This document shows positions 1-7,268 of a stretch of DNA of 64,000 nt, in pieces. The DNA lies in the NCBI GenBank assembly GCA_002321895.1, contig DCMZ01000014.1:1-64000 (forward strand), in the 5' to 3' direction. This DNA comes from Bdellovibrionaceae bacterium UBA1609 (GTDB lineage: Bacteria > Bdellovibrionota > Bdellovibrionia > Bdellovibrionales > UBA1609). The position numbers and the translations under genes were made by a program. Under the pieces are notes generated by a model. The model made no database searches. It was not told the DNA's origin and saw only the letters and a program-made list of their open reading frames with translations. Every line of letters starts with the position of its first letter. The stretch's first letter is position 1.

Positions 1-6
1 AAGACA

Positions 7-24
7 TTCCCGCCGCCTCCACCA
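7..24 (+). other. att-like remnant: 3' end of tmRNA/tRNA-Ala
   Basis: The 18 bases TTCCCGCCGCCTCCACCA read as T-loop end, 3' T-stem strand (CCCGC), 3' acceptor strand (CGCCTCC) and discriminator plus CCA. The T at acceptor position 70 would give the G3-U70 pair used by alanine-accepting RNAs, including tmRNA. The upstream bases do not give a GGTTCGA T-loop, so this is not the intact gene. The same 18 bases recur at 316-333 and 4900-4917. Integrases often use such 3' ends, so an attachment-site remnant is the best reading. Confidence 0.55.
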
Positions 25-63
25 TTTCAGCAGAGGAGCAAAGCGACGAACTGAAATGGTGGA
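18..63. repeat. 13-bp inverted repeat starting in the CCA end
   Basis: TCCACCATTTCAG (18-30) and CTGAAATGGTGGA (51-63) are perfect 13-bp inverted arms around a 20-base loop. The left arm begins inside the tmRNA/tRNA-like CCACCA. It could be a hairpin or a scar of recombination at the CCA end. It has no T-run, so it is not a typical terminator. Confidence 0.6.
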
Positions 64-192
64 TACTAAATTGAGTGCAGTAAATGCGTGCGTGCTAATT
101 GCACGCCGCAGTTACAAGCGAAAGTCAATTAAGCCGAACGGCCACCGTTTACCTACCAAAGTTATATATTTTATTTATATGGATACTAAATT
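60..192. repeat. 13-bp direct repeat bracketing an 80-bp repeat copy
   Basis: TGGATACTAAATT occurs at 60-72 and 180-192. Between them, 101-180 is an 80-bp unit whose diverged second copy is at 5398-5476; both contain CCTACCAAAGTTATATATTT. No coding potential was recognised from 1 to 373. Confidence 0.6.
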
Positions 193-219
193 AAATTGCG
201 GGTGCTAGTATTGTGTTGT

Positions 220-333
220 GATTGGAACAAGGCTGGTTCGACTAAAATAGCAGGAGGCTATTTTTGCGATGCACGAGCAAAGCGAGTGCACTGCGAGGGC
301 AGGAGCCCGAGCTCCTTCCCGCCGCCTCCACCA
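220..333 (+). repeat. 114-bp repeat, copy 1
   Basis: By eye it differs from copy 2 (4804-4917) at 5 of 114 positions. It contains GGTTCGACT (a T-arm-like string), an AAAATAGC/GCTATTTT hairpin followed by T residues, a GGAGC/GCTCC hairpin, and at its 3' end the 18-bp tmRNA/tRNA-Ala tail. It probably represents the junction end of an integrated element. The short reading frames across it are not convincing genes. Confidence 0.75.
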
Positions 334-373
334 TTGGTGATGCACGCACATAAGGACACTATAAGGAAGAGTA

Positions 374-1237
374 ATGACAAGTTCTTCAATTCAAATTGTT
401 TCTCCGAGAGAATACCAAATAGAAAATGCTATTTTTATAAGTAAAGAATCTGTCCAAGATTTGGATCTAAAATTTAAAGAGTGGGCTGAGAAGTTTAAAT
501 ACAAGTATAATGAACTTACGAAAGATGATAATTACAAAAGAGAGCTTCAAATAAGTGTAGAGTTGAAGTTGAAGGATGATGTAAGGCTAGCGGGAACCGA
601 AGCTCTGGAATTGTTTAAACGTCCTGAAGCAGAGAACTCTTTATTGGAATCGTTAACTTATGAGATTTCTGTTTCTTATCCACCTCTTGTAAAAGTTGAG
701 ATTGAAAATTCTTACTCAAGTCGAGTTAGATTGAGTTGCTCAACATTAGAGGGTCTAGATATTCCTATCGATGATTGCTTCTATGATTTTAAAGATTGGG
801 TAACCAATGTCGACTCCACAAAGATTCGAAAAATTTTCACTTTCGTCTCTCGTTGGGCCATTTGGCTTGCTTTAACATTTTCACCTTGGGGATTGATGAT
901 TCCTGATTTGTTTAGCCAAAATATATTAGAAACAGAGGCAAAAACTCTTCTTGAGCAAGGCTTAGCAAATGAAGAAGTACCAAAAGCTATTGAACTTTTA
1001 TTAAAAGACTTTGCCGGTGAAGTGGTAAAAACTCCACCTGATTGGGCAAAAAGCTTTTACATTTGGTACATAGCTTCAATCGCTTTGTTCTTACTAATTA
1101 CATGGTTTGTTAAAAATTTTGCTATTGAAATTGGAAAAGGCAAATTCAATTATAAGGTACAACAGTTTCTAGCTATTACCATGCCCACATTTCTATTTCT
1201 TTCTGTCATCGTGCCAATTATTTTGAGTAAATTTTAA
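374..1237 (+). CDS. membrane protein of unknown function
   Basis: A 287-residue protein whose ATG follows AAGGAAGAG at good spacing. Residues 1 to about 150 look soluble, mixed alpha/beta and charged. Hydrophobic segments follow at about 155-175, 222-245 and 264-285, with a charged stretch between the first two, so it is an inner-membrane protein with a large cytoplasmic N-terminal part. I recognise no family. It is the first intact gene after the 114-bp repeat, and the next gene on the same strand is also a small membrane protein. The pair may be cargo of the integrated element; this is inferred from position only. Confidence 0.6.
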   Translation: MTSSSIQIVSPREYQIENAIFISKESVQDLDLKFKEWAEKFKYKYNELTKDDNYKRELQISVELKLKDDVRLAGTEALELFKRPEAENSLLESLTYEISVSYPPLVKVEIENSYSSRVRLSCSTLEGLDIPIDDCFYDFKDWVTNVDSTKIRKIFTFVSRWAIWLALTFSPWGLMIPDLFSQNILETEAKTLLEQGLANEEVPKAIELLLKDFAGEVVKTPPDWAKSFYIWYIASIALFLLITWFVKNFAIEIGKGKFNYKVQQFLAITMPTFLFLSVIVPIILSKF

Positions 1238-1380
1238 ATTACTATGGCCCTATTCAAACTTAATTTATAGTTGATAATATAAATAGGAAAACTACATTAT
1301 ATTTATCGTATCTATCGTGTTTATCCAACAATACCGAAATTCACTTTATTTAGTATTTCAATTTTTTGAAGGAGGTTAAA

Positions 1381-1833
1381 TTGTATCACCCACCAACAGA
1401 CAACCTATATAAGTTTCTAGCAATCGCAGGAGTTGCATTTCTAATCTTTATTTATCATCACACGAATGAACTCCAAAACAGCCTCGACCTAAAAATGGTC
1501 GAAGCTCGCTCAAACATAGAAAATACAGAAAAATTTTCTGAAATTTTAATGAATAGTTTGGAATTCTTAAGTAAAAATCCCCCTTCAGGCAAAAGTATAA
1601 AAGCAAACCTTTTATTTGATGAAGCTGTAACTAAAAGAAAATTACAAATTCATGAACAATTGATCGTAACAAAAAATAATGTCGGACAAGCTGAGTATAT
1701 TTCTAACAAAATTGATGAATTACAATGGGAGTTCACAATAGGCTTTGTATTCAGCCTGGTATTGATTTTATCTGGCTTTTCGTTGTGGTACTTTAAAGTA
1801 CAAAGATACGAAGATAAAAGGACTTCAATGTAA
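1381..1833 (+). CDS. small two-TM membrane protein
   Basis: A 150-residue protein. I chose the TTG at 1381 because GGAGG at 1371-1375 sits 5 bases upstream; an upstream TTG at 1366 would overlap that site. One hydrophobic segment lies near residues 12-30 (FLAIAGVAFLIFIYHH) and a second near 117-140, separated by about 85 mostly helical charged residues. This suggests a periplasmic coiled segment held between two membrane anchors. No family is recognised. It follows the membrane protein ending at 1237 after about 140 AT-rich bases, and the palindromic element A1 begins 19 bases after its stop. Confidence 0.55.
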   Translation: MYHPPTDNLYKFLAIAGVAFLIFIYHHTNELQNSLDLKMVEARSNIENTEKFSEILMNSLEFLSKNPPSGKSIKANLLFDEAVTKRKLQIHEQLIVTKNNVGQAEYISNKIDELQWEFTIGFVFSLVLILSGFSLWYFKVQRYEDKRTSM

Positions 1834-1852
1834 GCAACATTCGAAAAGGATT

Positions 1853-1922
1853 AAGATACGGATCGATTTTTAGGGCCATCTGCGCTTAACATCATGAGTC
1901 CCAAAAGTAGGTCCGCACCTTA
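1853..1922 (+). repeat. palindromic element A1 (diverged left arm)
   Basis: This 70-bp element matches the A consensus: a left arm like AGGTGCGGACCGACTTTTGG, a loop with CGCGTTTAACATAG, and a right arm GAGTCCCAAAAGTAGGTCC followed by GCACCTTA. Here the left arm is mutated (AGATACGGATCGATTTTTAG) while the right arm is intact. The terminal TTA, read on the minus strand, is the TAA stop of the adjacent minus-strand fragment. Confidence 0.8.
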
Positions 1923-2156
1923 TTCTTCTTCATCAGTAGGCAAATCTATCAGTCGCTGCCTTCTTCTGGGTAAGCTGATGTCGCAGTTAGCTCGAACAGA
2001 CTTGAACACATATCTTAGCTGGTCATAGGTGAATTTGTGGCGATTGGTCTCCCTGGTAACATGACGGACGAGCTGCTGAAGTGGGGATTTCGGGTTTGAA
2101 TCCTGAGTCACAAAATCTGTCAGTTTTACGACCTTTTCATCTTTCTTTTTCGCCAT
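1920..2156 (-). pseudogene. tyrosine-recombinase-like fragment (possible)
   Basis: A 78-residue basic ORF rich in Lys and Arg. The stretch FTYDQLRYVFKSVR followed by LPRRRQRLIDL and DEEE resembles the end of a core-binding domain and the hinge into the catalytic domain of some phage-type integrases. No catalytic Arg-His-Arg-Tyr domain follows: the frame ends at a stop supplied by palindromic element A1. I therefore read it as a truncated integrase, but the similarity is from memory and weak; a small intact basic DNA-binding protein is the alternative. Its ATG has only a weak site upstream (GGGAGAATT), and it is divergent from the gene at 2263. Confidence 0.4.
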
Positions 2157-2210
2157 AATTCTCCCGTCAGTTTTCGCTCTCTAGTCTATTTTGCGAAATC
2201 CTCTCCAAAT

Positions 2211-2242
2211 GCTATATTGTGAGTATGACACAATGCAATATT
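2211..2242. promoter_or_regulatory. dyad in divergent intergenic region
   Basis: TTGTG (2217-2221) and CACAA (2229-2233) form a dyad with a 7-base spacer, flanked by ATATTG and CAATAT. It lies between divergent genes at 2156 and 2263. The latter may encode a ribbon-helix-helix protein, so this is a candidate operator. No experimental or consensus support. Confidence 0.3.
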
Positions 2243-2262
2243 AAAGTAAACGTTTATTTTTT

Positions 2263-2529
2263 ATGTTAGAATTAGATATGGCAAGAAAACCACTAGATGA
2301 CATTGCAGATGCCACTTTTGCTTTTAGGCTATCCCAATCTGAGAAAGAGGAACTAGCTCAGACAGTCAATGAGCTACGAGAGAGGTTTAATCAAAAGATC
2401 CCTGACGAAGAGTACAGGGTTACAAAGAACGAAGTCATTTTGGCAGCCCTAAAAGTTGGCTTGACGAAACTGAAACTCAAGGACCTTCCAGAGAGAAGAC
2501 TAAAAAATGACCCAGGCACAGAAGATTAA
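2263..2529 (+). CDS. small ribbon-helix-helix-like DNA-binding protein
   Basis: An 88-residue protein. The pattern TFAFRLSQSEKEEL, then a long helix, then YRVTKNEVILAALKVGLTKL resembles Arc/MetJ-type ribbon-helix-helix repressors or antitoxins: a beta strand followed by two helices, here with a longer linker than usual. Neither the ATG at 2263 nor the one at 2278 has a good ribosome site, so the true start is unsure and the message could be leaderless. It is divergent from the recombinase-like fragment. No toxin-like partner follows directly; the next gene is on the other strand. The fold assignment is by pattern only. Confidence 0.5.
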   Translation: MLELDMARKPLDDIADATFAFRLSQSEKEELAQTVNELRERFNQKIPDEEYRVTKNEVILAALKVGLTKLKLKDLPERRLKNDPGTED

Positions 2530-2642
2530 TTTTTTTCTCGAAGGCTCTAAACCTCTGGGGCGATTTAGAAGCATTTCGGGCAAATTTTAAAATGCTTGTT
2601 CGTTTTGTGCAGCTTTGTCAGATCAAACATATTCTTGTTCCA

Positions 2643-2933
2643 CTAAACCTTCTTGTTTGGAAGAATAGGTTTTAACTGTTTTAGTTTGTCGTTTGGTTTC
2701 GGGGACGTAGCTGTTCTCATTCGGTTGACTTCAAGATAGGTATCTTTGAGGTTTTGAATGGTGCTATTTTGGCGATCTTCTAATTGGTTTTCTCGTGAAG
2801 TACCCTGAGAACCTGGGACCTTGGGCTTAGTCGGCAATCTCTTGGGAGTTAATGGCCTTAGTTCCATTGGTGGAAACGAGGCTGGGATATGTGGTTCCAA
2901 AGCTTTTTGCAGCAAACTATCAATTTTTTTCAT
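2643..2933 (-). CDS. small Pro/Lys-rich hypothetical protein
   Basis: A 96-residue basic protein with a perfect AGGAGG site upstream of its ATG, which supports real translation. It opens with an amphipathic helix (KKIDSLLQKALEPHI), continues with a proline-rich stretch (SFPPMELRPLTPKRLPTKPK) and ends in a Lys/Pro-rich tail. No signal peptide, membrane segment or known motif is visible. It probably is a small disordered cytoplasmic protein; its function is unknown. It lies between the RHH-like gene and the papain-like peptidase, both on the opposite strand. Confidence 0.5.
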   Translation of the reverse strand: MKKIDSLLQKALEPHIPASFPPMELRPLTPKRLPTKPKVPGSQGTSRENQLEDRQNSTIQNLKDTYLEVNRMRTATSPKPNDKLKQLKPILPNKKV

Positions 2934-3105
2934 GGCAATCCTCCTAATTTAAAGATTGTCATTTGTCAGTGCATTGTCGTTCTCTGGACCAAGCACCAAC
3001 ACCACTAGGCATTAGTCTATGATTTCTGAATAAATAATTGGAATAATTAAGAAGTTTTGAAATAGAAACTAATTCTAAAATTTTAAATACCGATGAAAGT
3101 AATGT

Positions 3106-4131
3106 ATGAATATAAATACAAAATTTTTTTTACTTACTTACTTGCTCTCCTGGACTACTTTTATTTCAGGGAGCTGGGCTACCATACCAAAAGAAAAATG
3201 TATTAATGTGGACTATTCTGATAGATTTGGGCCAGTAAGAGACCAAGATGGGCATGGATATTGTTGGGCATTTCAAGCATCGGCTTTGGCCGAAGAATAT
3301 CTATGCAGGAATAACCCAACTGATTGTGGAAAGTCGATGTCTCCCTTAGACATTTCAAGGTGCGATTGGTCACTGGTTAAAAATGCAGAAGGAGGATTTG
3401 GTTGGGAAGGCCTTAAATGTGCAATACAAAATGGAGGTGTATGCCCAGAGGATATGGCACCATATAGTTCTTTGACTAGTATGGGATGCAGTTTTTGGGA
3501 TTTCTTTTTTGGCGGTAAGGAAAAGTGTAATCATAATAAGGTGGCCGATCTTTATGATAAGTGGGAATCGGCAAAAAATAAATATACCTGTGACAGCAGT
3601 GCTGGTAATTTTTCCAGCATGAGCAAAAGTCTAAAAGAAATCCAAACAGGGCTTATAAGCTCATTGAGAGAAACAATACCTGAGCAACTTTTGTCTAGTA
3701 AGAATGCAAGATCTATTTTTTCTTTGTCGGATTCAAGAAGTGACTTTCTTAGAAGAGTCTTAATTAGCTCCTCTTGTGAGAAAAATAGATTTGCAATCAA
3801 CGCAAGAGTCATTGAAGAGCACTTGCCTTATGATGACAGAAACGAAGAGCAGAAAAACGAAATCATGAACTTTATTGTAGGCGGTCTATCTTCTGGAAGC
3901 AGTGTTGCAGTTTCTATGAACTTAGGTAAAACTGGATTTTTAAATAGCCTTTTGTACGGAGATGGTTCACACGGAATTGTAGTAACTGGGATGAGGTATA
4001 ATGCCAAAAAAGGAAAATGTGAGCTAAGACTAAGGAATAGCTGGGGAGAGGGTGCCGATTTTCACGGTTGGCATACCGAAAGTAGTTTAAGAAATGCAAT
4101 TTACAAAGGGTATTACCTTGAAGATAAATAA
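3106..4131 (+). CDS. exported papain-like (C1) cysteine peptidase
   Basis: A 341-residue protein with an N-terminal signal peptide (FFLLTYLLSWTTFISGSWA). The papain-family layout is clear: oxyanion Gln47 in GPVRDQDGHG, nucleophile Cys53 in GYCWAF, His289 in SHGIVV, and Asn311 in LRNSWGEG. Extra cysteines suggest disulfides in the periplasm or outside the cell. A long insert at about residues 150-270 separates the two catalytic halves. There is no obvious inhibitory propeptide between the signal and the catalytic domain. The 3' end overlaps the next gene, a small secreted protein that may be its partner. It would hydrolyse peptide bonds, perhaps of prey or competitor proteins; that role is inference. 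Confidence 0.85.
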   Translation: MNINTKFFLLTYLLSWTTFISGSWATIPKEKCINVDYSDRFGPVRDQDGHGYCWAFQASALAEEYLCRNNPTDCGKSMSPLDISRCDWSLVKNAEGGFGWEGLKCAIQNGGVCPEDMAPYSSLTSMGCSFWDFFFGGKEKCNHNKVADLYDKWESAKNKYTCDSSAGNFSSMSKSLKEIQTGLISSLRETIPEQLLSSKNARSIFSLSDSRSDFLRRVLISSSCEKNRFAINARVIEEHLPYDDRNEEQKNEIMNFIVGGLSSGSSVAVSMNLGKTGFLNSLLYGDGSHGIVVTGMRYNAKKGKCELRLRNSWGEGADFHGWHTESSLRNAIYKGYYLEDK

Positions 4132-4513
4132 TTTTTTTGCAATTTCATTGATTCTTTTAGTATTTGGGGCAAACGCATCGGAGACTGTATATTTCTTTAA
4201 TGAAGATAAGAAAATCACAATGTCATATGTAAATAGTCTAGGACTGAGAATTTCAAATATGGAACTATGCCAAAAATATAAATGTACTGCCTACCTCGTG
4301 GCCTCAGGTGAGATAGAGCTTCCAAAGAAAATTAAATGGATTTCGGGTGGAGCAAACCCAACGTCTACTCTCTGTAAGAAAATAGAAGGCATCCCTAGAA
4401 TCGCTTACTTATCAAATGAGAATGAAGTTTCTATATGTCAGTTTTCAGACAACAGTTTTATTTTTGGTTGGGACCTAATGGAAATTCTTAAAAGAAACTT
4501 CAAGGAAAAATGA
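4118..4513 (+). CDS. small secreted protein, partner of C1 peptidase
   Basis: I chose the TTG at 4118, which gives a clean signal peptide (MKINNFFAISLILLVFGANA) and a protein of 131 residues; the ATG at 4094 would add eight polar residues in front. The start overlaps the last 14 bases of the peptidase gene, implying translational coupling. The mature part has four cysteines (LCQKYKC, TLCKK, SICQF) and no recognised family. A small secreted cysteine-rich protein coupled to a papain-like peptidase could be an inhibitor, a chaperone or a co-effector; the sequence does not decide between them. Confidence 0.6.
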   Translation: MKINNFFAISLILLVFGANASETVYFFNEDKKITMSYVNSLGLRISNMELCQKYKCTAYLVASGEIELPKKIKWISGGANPTSTLCKKIEGIPRIAYLSNENEVSICQFSDNSFIFGWDLMEILKRNFKEK

Positions 4514-4730
4514 CATCTCATTTTCAACTCAAATTAGTTTACAAAAAATAAAGATTTGTAAATCTATAAGTCATCATGATTTTGCACTTACCGTTCTCAA
4601 CTATCAACTAATTTACTTAGCCTTACTTTCTCCTAATGAAAGAAACTGTAAAAATTTAAAAATAAAATTAGGCCGATGACATCCCTAACTCTTTGAACTA
4701 AGCTATTCCAAGAGGTTAGAGGCATATGTT

Positions 4731-4742
4731 CCGCCTCCACCA
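4731..4742 (+). other. att-like remnant (short tmRNA/tRNA-Ala tail)
   Basis: CCGCCTCCACCA is preceded by GTT rather than the full TTCCCG, so it is a shorter or more decayed copy of the 18-bp tail at 7-24. No tRNA cloverleaf can be built upstream. Between 4514 and 5035 I see only this remnant, the hairpin after it and the 114-bp repeat; no gene. Confidence 0.45.
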
Positions 4743-4750
4743 AATTAAAG

Positions 4751-4781
4751 TAAAATAGTCTACCAACGGTAGGCTATTTTA
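4751..4781 (+). terminator. hairpin resembling an intrinsic terminator
   Basis: TAAAATAGTCTACC and GGTAGGCTATTTTA form a 14-bp stem (one G-T pair) around an AAC loop. It sits just after a tmRNA/tRNA-like tail, where a terminator of that RNA gene would lie. The downstream T-run is weak (TTTTAGTTTAAG). Confidence 0.45.
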
Positions 4782-4803
4782 GTTTAAGCTGACGGAGTGG
4801 ATG

Positions 4804-4917
4804 GATTGGGACAAGGCCGGTTCGACTAAAATAGCAGGATGCTATTTTTGCGATGCACGAGCAGAGCGAGTGCACTGCGAGAGCAGGAGCCCGAGCTCCT
4901 TCCCGCCGCCTCCACCA
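4804..4917 (+). repeat. 114-bp repeat, copy 2
   Basis: Near-identical to 220-333 (5 differences by eye), with the AAAATAGC/GCTATTTT hairpin and ending in the 18-bp tmRNA/tRNA-Ala tail. The interval 334-4803 between the copies holds the two membrane proteins, the recombinase-like fragment, the peptidase pair and one short att remnant, so it could be one integrated unit. Confidence 0.75.
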
Positions 4918-5035
4918 ATCGGCAACTAGTTTATTTAAAGGGGGAGATTCAACTAAGGTCCTTTCTTAATTCATAGGTTTAGAGAATTACGGAGAAAGTT
5001 GGATCGAAGACATAATTGAAGTTAAGAGAAATGAC

Positions 5036-5105
5036 CAGGTGCGGACCGACTTTTGGGACCATCCGCGTCTAACATCGTGAGTCCCAAAAGTAGGTCCGCA
5101 CCTTA
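5036..5105 (+). repeat. palindromic element A2
   Basis: A full 70-bp A element, preceded by GAC and ending CCTTATTC. Arms of about 25 bp pair almost perfectly across a 20-base loop (CATCCGCGTCTAACATCGT). It lies directly upstream of a TrmO-like fragment. Confidence 0.85.
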
Positions 5106-5366
5106 TTCCTTATTCTCCGCAACAATAAGGAATGGCCGAAGATAGGCATTTTCTCACAACGAGGAAAAAATAGACCCAACCAAATTGGCTCCACAATCTG
5201 CCGAGTTAAAAAAGTGGATGGAATGCGATTGGAGCTGGAGGGCCTGGACGCTATTGAAGGAACTCCGGTCATTGATATAAAACCATGGATAAAAGAATTT
5301 GGCCCAAGAGGAAATGTGTTTCAACCCCATTGGATTACAACATTGATGGAAAAATACTGGAGCTAA
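5103..5366 (+). pseudogene. 5'-truncated TrmO/TsaA-like (UPF0066) fragment
   Basis: The frame ending TGG AGC TAA at 5361-5366 has no start codon in place but encodes RNNKEWPKIGIFSQRGKNRP followed by NQIG, LELEGLDAIEGTPVIDIKPW and a Trp-rich tail. These match the C-terminal half of the TsaA/TrmO family, SAM-dependent methyltransferases of tRNA t6A37. The family similarity starts about 12 bases after palindromic element A2, and the N-terminal SAM-binding half is missing, so the gene is a remnant cut at or near the element. The minus-strand ORFs over this stretch are shadows. Confidence 0.7.
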
Positions 5367-5397
5367 CCTGAAACCCGCATATACGTGTGCACCCATC

Positions 5398-5476
5398 GTA
5401 CGCTGCAGGTACAAACGAAAGTCCACCAAACCCAACGACACCAATCACCTACCAAAGTTATATATTTTATTCATAT
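5398..5476 (+). repeat. 80-bp repeat, diverged copy 2
   Basis: About 80% identical by eye to 101-180; the longest shared run includes CCTACCAAAGTTATATATTT. Element A3 begins 13 bases after it. In both places it lies near a tmRNA/tRNA-like tail, so it may belong to the end of an integrated element. Confidence 0.6.
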
Positions 5477-5489
5477 CGAGACTATAGAT

Positions 5490-5559
5490 CAGGTGCGGAC
5501 CGACTTTTGGGACCATCCGCGTTTAACATAGCGAGTCCCAAAAGTTGGTCTGCACCTGT
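5490..5559 (+). repeat. palindromic element A3
   Basis: A full-length A element with GATC before the left arm and CACCTG at the right end, where other copies have CACCTTA. The loop contains CCGCGTTTAACATAG as in A4. A membrane-protein fragment begins directly after it. Confidence 0.85.
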
Positions 5560-5564
5560 TTTCC

Positions 5565-6098
5565 TTGGTAACGAAAGCGGATACACTCATAAAAGGAGCT
5601 ACTGTCGTTGGGTTGGCAAACAGCTTCTCAGCTTCTGCGGATGAATTTAAAATTGAAAGAGATTCATCAAAAAAATCATTTTATTGGTCTATCGCATTGC
5701 TTTTCCTATGCACATCTCCTCTGGCAATCTATATATTCTCCAATTTGTCGTTAAACAATCTACCAAAATTAGAATTTACAGGCATTATTTCTAGAGCAAT
5801 CTTATTGTTGCCCGGGATTTGGGTAACAAAGTTTAATTCGCGACGGTTTCATATATACTCTGAACTGCACCGTCAATATTCTCATAAGGCAACTATTGCG
5901 AAAGCGATTGAGGGTTTTAAAAAAGAGTCTCCAGAATACAAAGAGCAAATAAGTGCCGCTGCATTTATTGAGCTTCATGTGCAGCCTGAAGTGGACTTCC
6001 GGGGGCAAAAAAAGACTGACCCATCTGTTGCAAATGGTCCCCTAAAGAATTTAACCGATACAATTGGACAAAGACTATTTCAGTCGAATGATCAATGA
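5565..6098 (+). pseudogene. 5'-truncated two-TM membrane protein
   Basis: The frame opens inside element A3; the only start is a TTG at 5565 with no ribosome site, so the N-terminus was probably removed by the element. The 177 residues contain an acidic lead-in, two hydrophobic segments (about 40-58 and 72-92, SIALLFLCTSPLAIYIF and a later one), and a cytoplasmic tail with KKESPEYKEQISAAAFIELH. No family is recognised. It overlaps the following reading frame by 11 bases, as in a coupled pair. A small intact protein using the TTG is possible. Confidence 0.45.
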
Positions 6099-7186
6099 CT
6101 ATAACAGTGGAGTATGGGGCAAAATGAAAACACGAAACTTAGATGTTGTGGATGGTCTTGTTCAGACTATATTAAATAGACGAACTACTGAACAAGTGAA
6201 GCTCTTGAGAAAACGAGAGGGGGAGTATAAAGTCAAAACAGCTGCTAGTGGTATTCAAGACCAGGTGCGGACCGACTTTTGGGACCAGCCGCGTTTAACA
6301 TAGTGAGTCCCAAAAGTAGGTCCGCACCTTACTCAAGAGTAAACTTAAAAAGGATAATAAGATTCGCGAAGATTTTACATACCCATACGAATTAGAAGAC
6401 TCAGAGTTTATTGAATATGCGGTACATGCAACAACAAATTTTTTTGTTAAAAGTAGTCGAAAAATTTTACTTCCTCTTGCTCTAAAAAGAAATTTGGACT
6501 TTCGCTTTGAAACCTCACTTGATGAAATAAAGGCTGTAGAAAAGGAACTTCTAGGCCACAACATTTGGGATAAGATGAAGATTAAAGAGCATGACTTACG
6601 AAAAGCGAAAAATAGAATAAGAAAACATTTAAAAGCAATCTACAATATACTCCTGCCGCTTTTTTCAAACTTGTCTAAAAACGTTCCTAGTTATAAATTC
6701 CGTAATTTTGAGAATCTTTTCGGTATGCTAATCGCTGTTAACCGTTCTGACTTTTCTTACTATTGCAGAGAAACATTTTCAGAATTATTTCATTGGATAA
6801 AGCAAGAGTACCTGGAAACTCTCCCAGACGAAATATTTAAAGAAATTTCCCATTTCGAAAATGTATTAATTAGCTACTCCAGAATTTTCCATAATCACCG
6901 GAGGCGAGTTCTTTTTGATAGAGCTAAACGTGAGAGTCGTTTTTTTTACAAAATTGAAAGAGAAATTGAGAAAAAAGACTTAGGGGAATCTCAAAAAAAA
7001 GTCTTAGAAAATCATAAAACAACTATATTGAGATGGTTTAACCTTGAACCTCGCGATCTAACGTTTTTAGATGATTTTTATAAGAATTGTACCCCAGGTC
7101 AATTAACAGAATTTCTTTCAAGTGTATTTGCTGTATCCGAAGCTAAAATCTTAATTTTAGGGGAAAACAGGCCAAAACTAGGTTAA
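6088..7186 (+). pseudogene. unknown protein gene split by palindromic element A4
   Basis: The first frame starts at ATG 6088 (MINDYNSGVWGKMK) and runs to GIQD at 6261. It then reads into element A4 and stops at 6303. A second frame, open from 6320 to 7186, has no good start and encodes KSKLKKDNKIREDFTYPYE onward. Removing 70 bp (6262-6331) joins the two frames in phase into about 342 residues, so the simplest reading is one gene interrupted by the element. The product is mostly helical and charged, with no recognised domain or catalytic motif. The downstream frame might still be translated from the TTG at 6494. Confidence 0.6.
6262..6331 (+). repeat. palindromic element A4, inside a gene
   Basis: A full 70-bp A element flanked by GAC on the left and CTC on the right. 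It has near-perfect arms and the loop CAGCCGCGTTTAACATAGT. It separates two reading frames that join in phase if it is removed. Confidence 0.85.
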
Positions 7187-7197
7187 AAGTTTTAGCT

Positions 7198-7259
7198 AGG
7201 GACCCGGCACCTTTTGAGTATGCAACGCATTTTAGATTTAAGATTTTGTGCGGACCTTA
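7198..7259 (+). repeat. element B1
   Basis: Starts AGGGACCCGGCACCTTTTGA, continues GTATGCAACGCATTTTAG and ends GTGCGGACCTTA. The B subfamily shares the left half and the GGAC-CCTTA end with A elements. It follows the split gene by 11 bases and precedes the next gene's stop by 9. Confidence 0.65.
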
Positions 7260-7268
7260 TTCTAGCCA

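Noticed and set aside
196..444. 82-residue ORF through the 114-bp repeat
   Set aside because: It reads through hairpins and the CCA tail and overlaps the ribosome site and start of the real gene at 374.
4690..4742. tRNA gene ending in CCGCCTCCACCA
   Set aside because: No T-arm GGTTCRA, anticodon arm or paired acceptor can be drawn upstream.
5069..5444. Minus-strand ORFs over the TrmO-like fragment
   Set aside because: They are antisense shadows and run into the palindromic element; the plus frame has clear family similarity.
6295..6564. Minus-strand 89-residue ORF
   Set aside because: Begins or ends in element A4 and lies opposite the split gene; no ribosome site.
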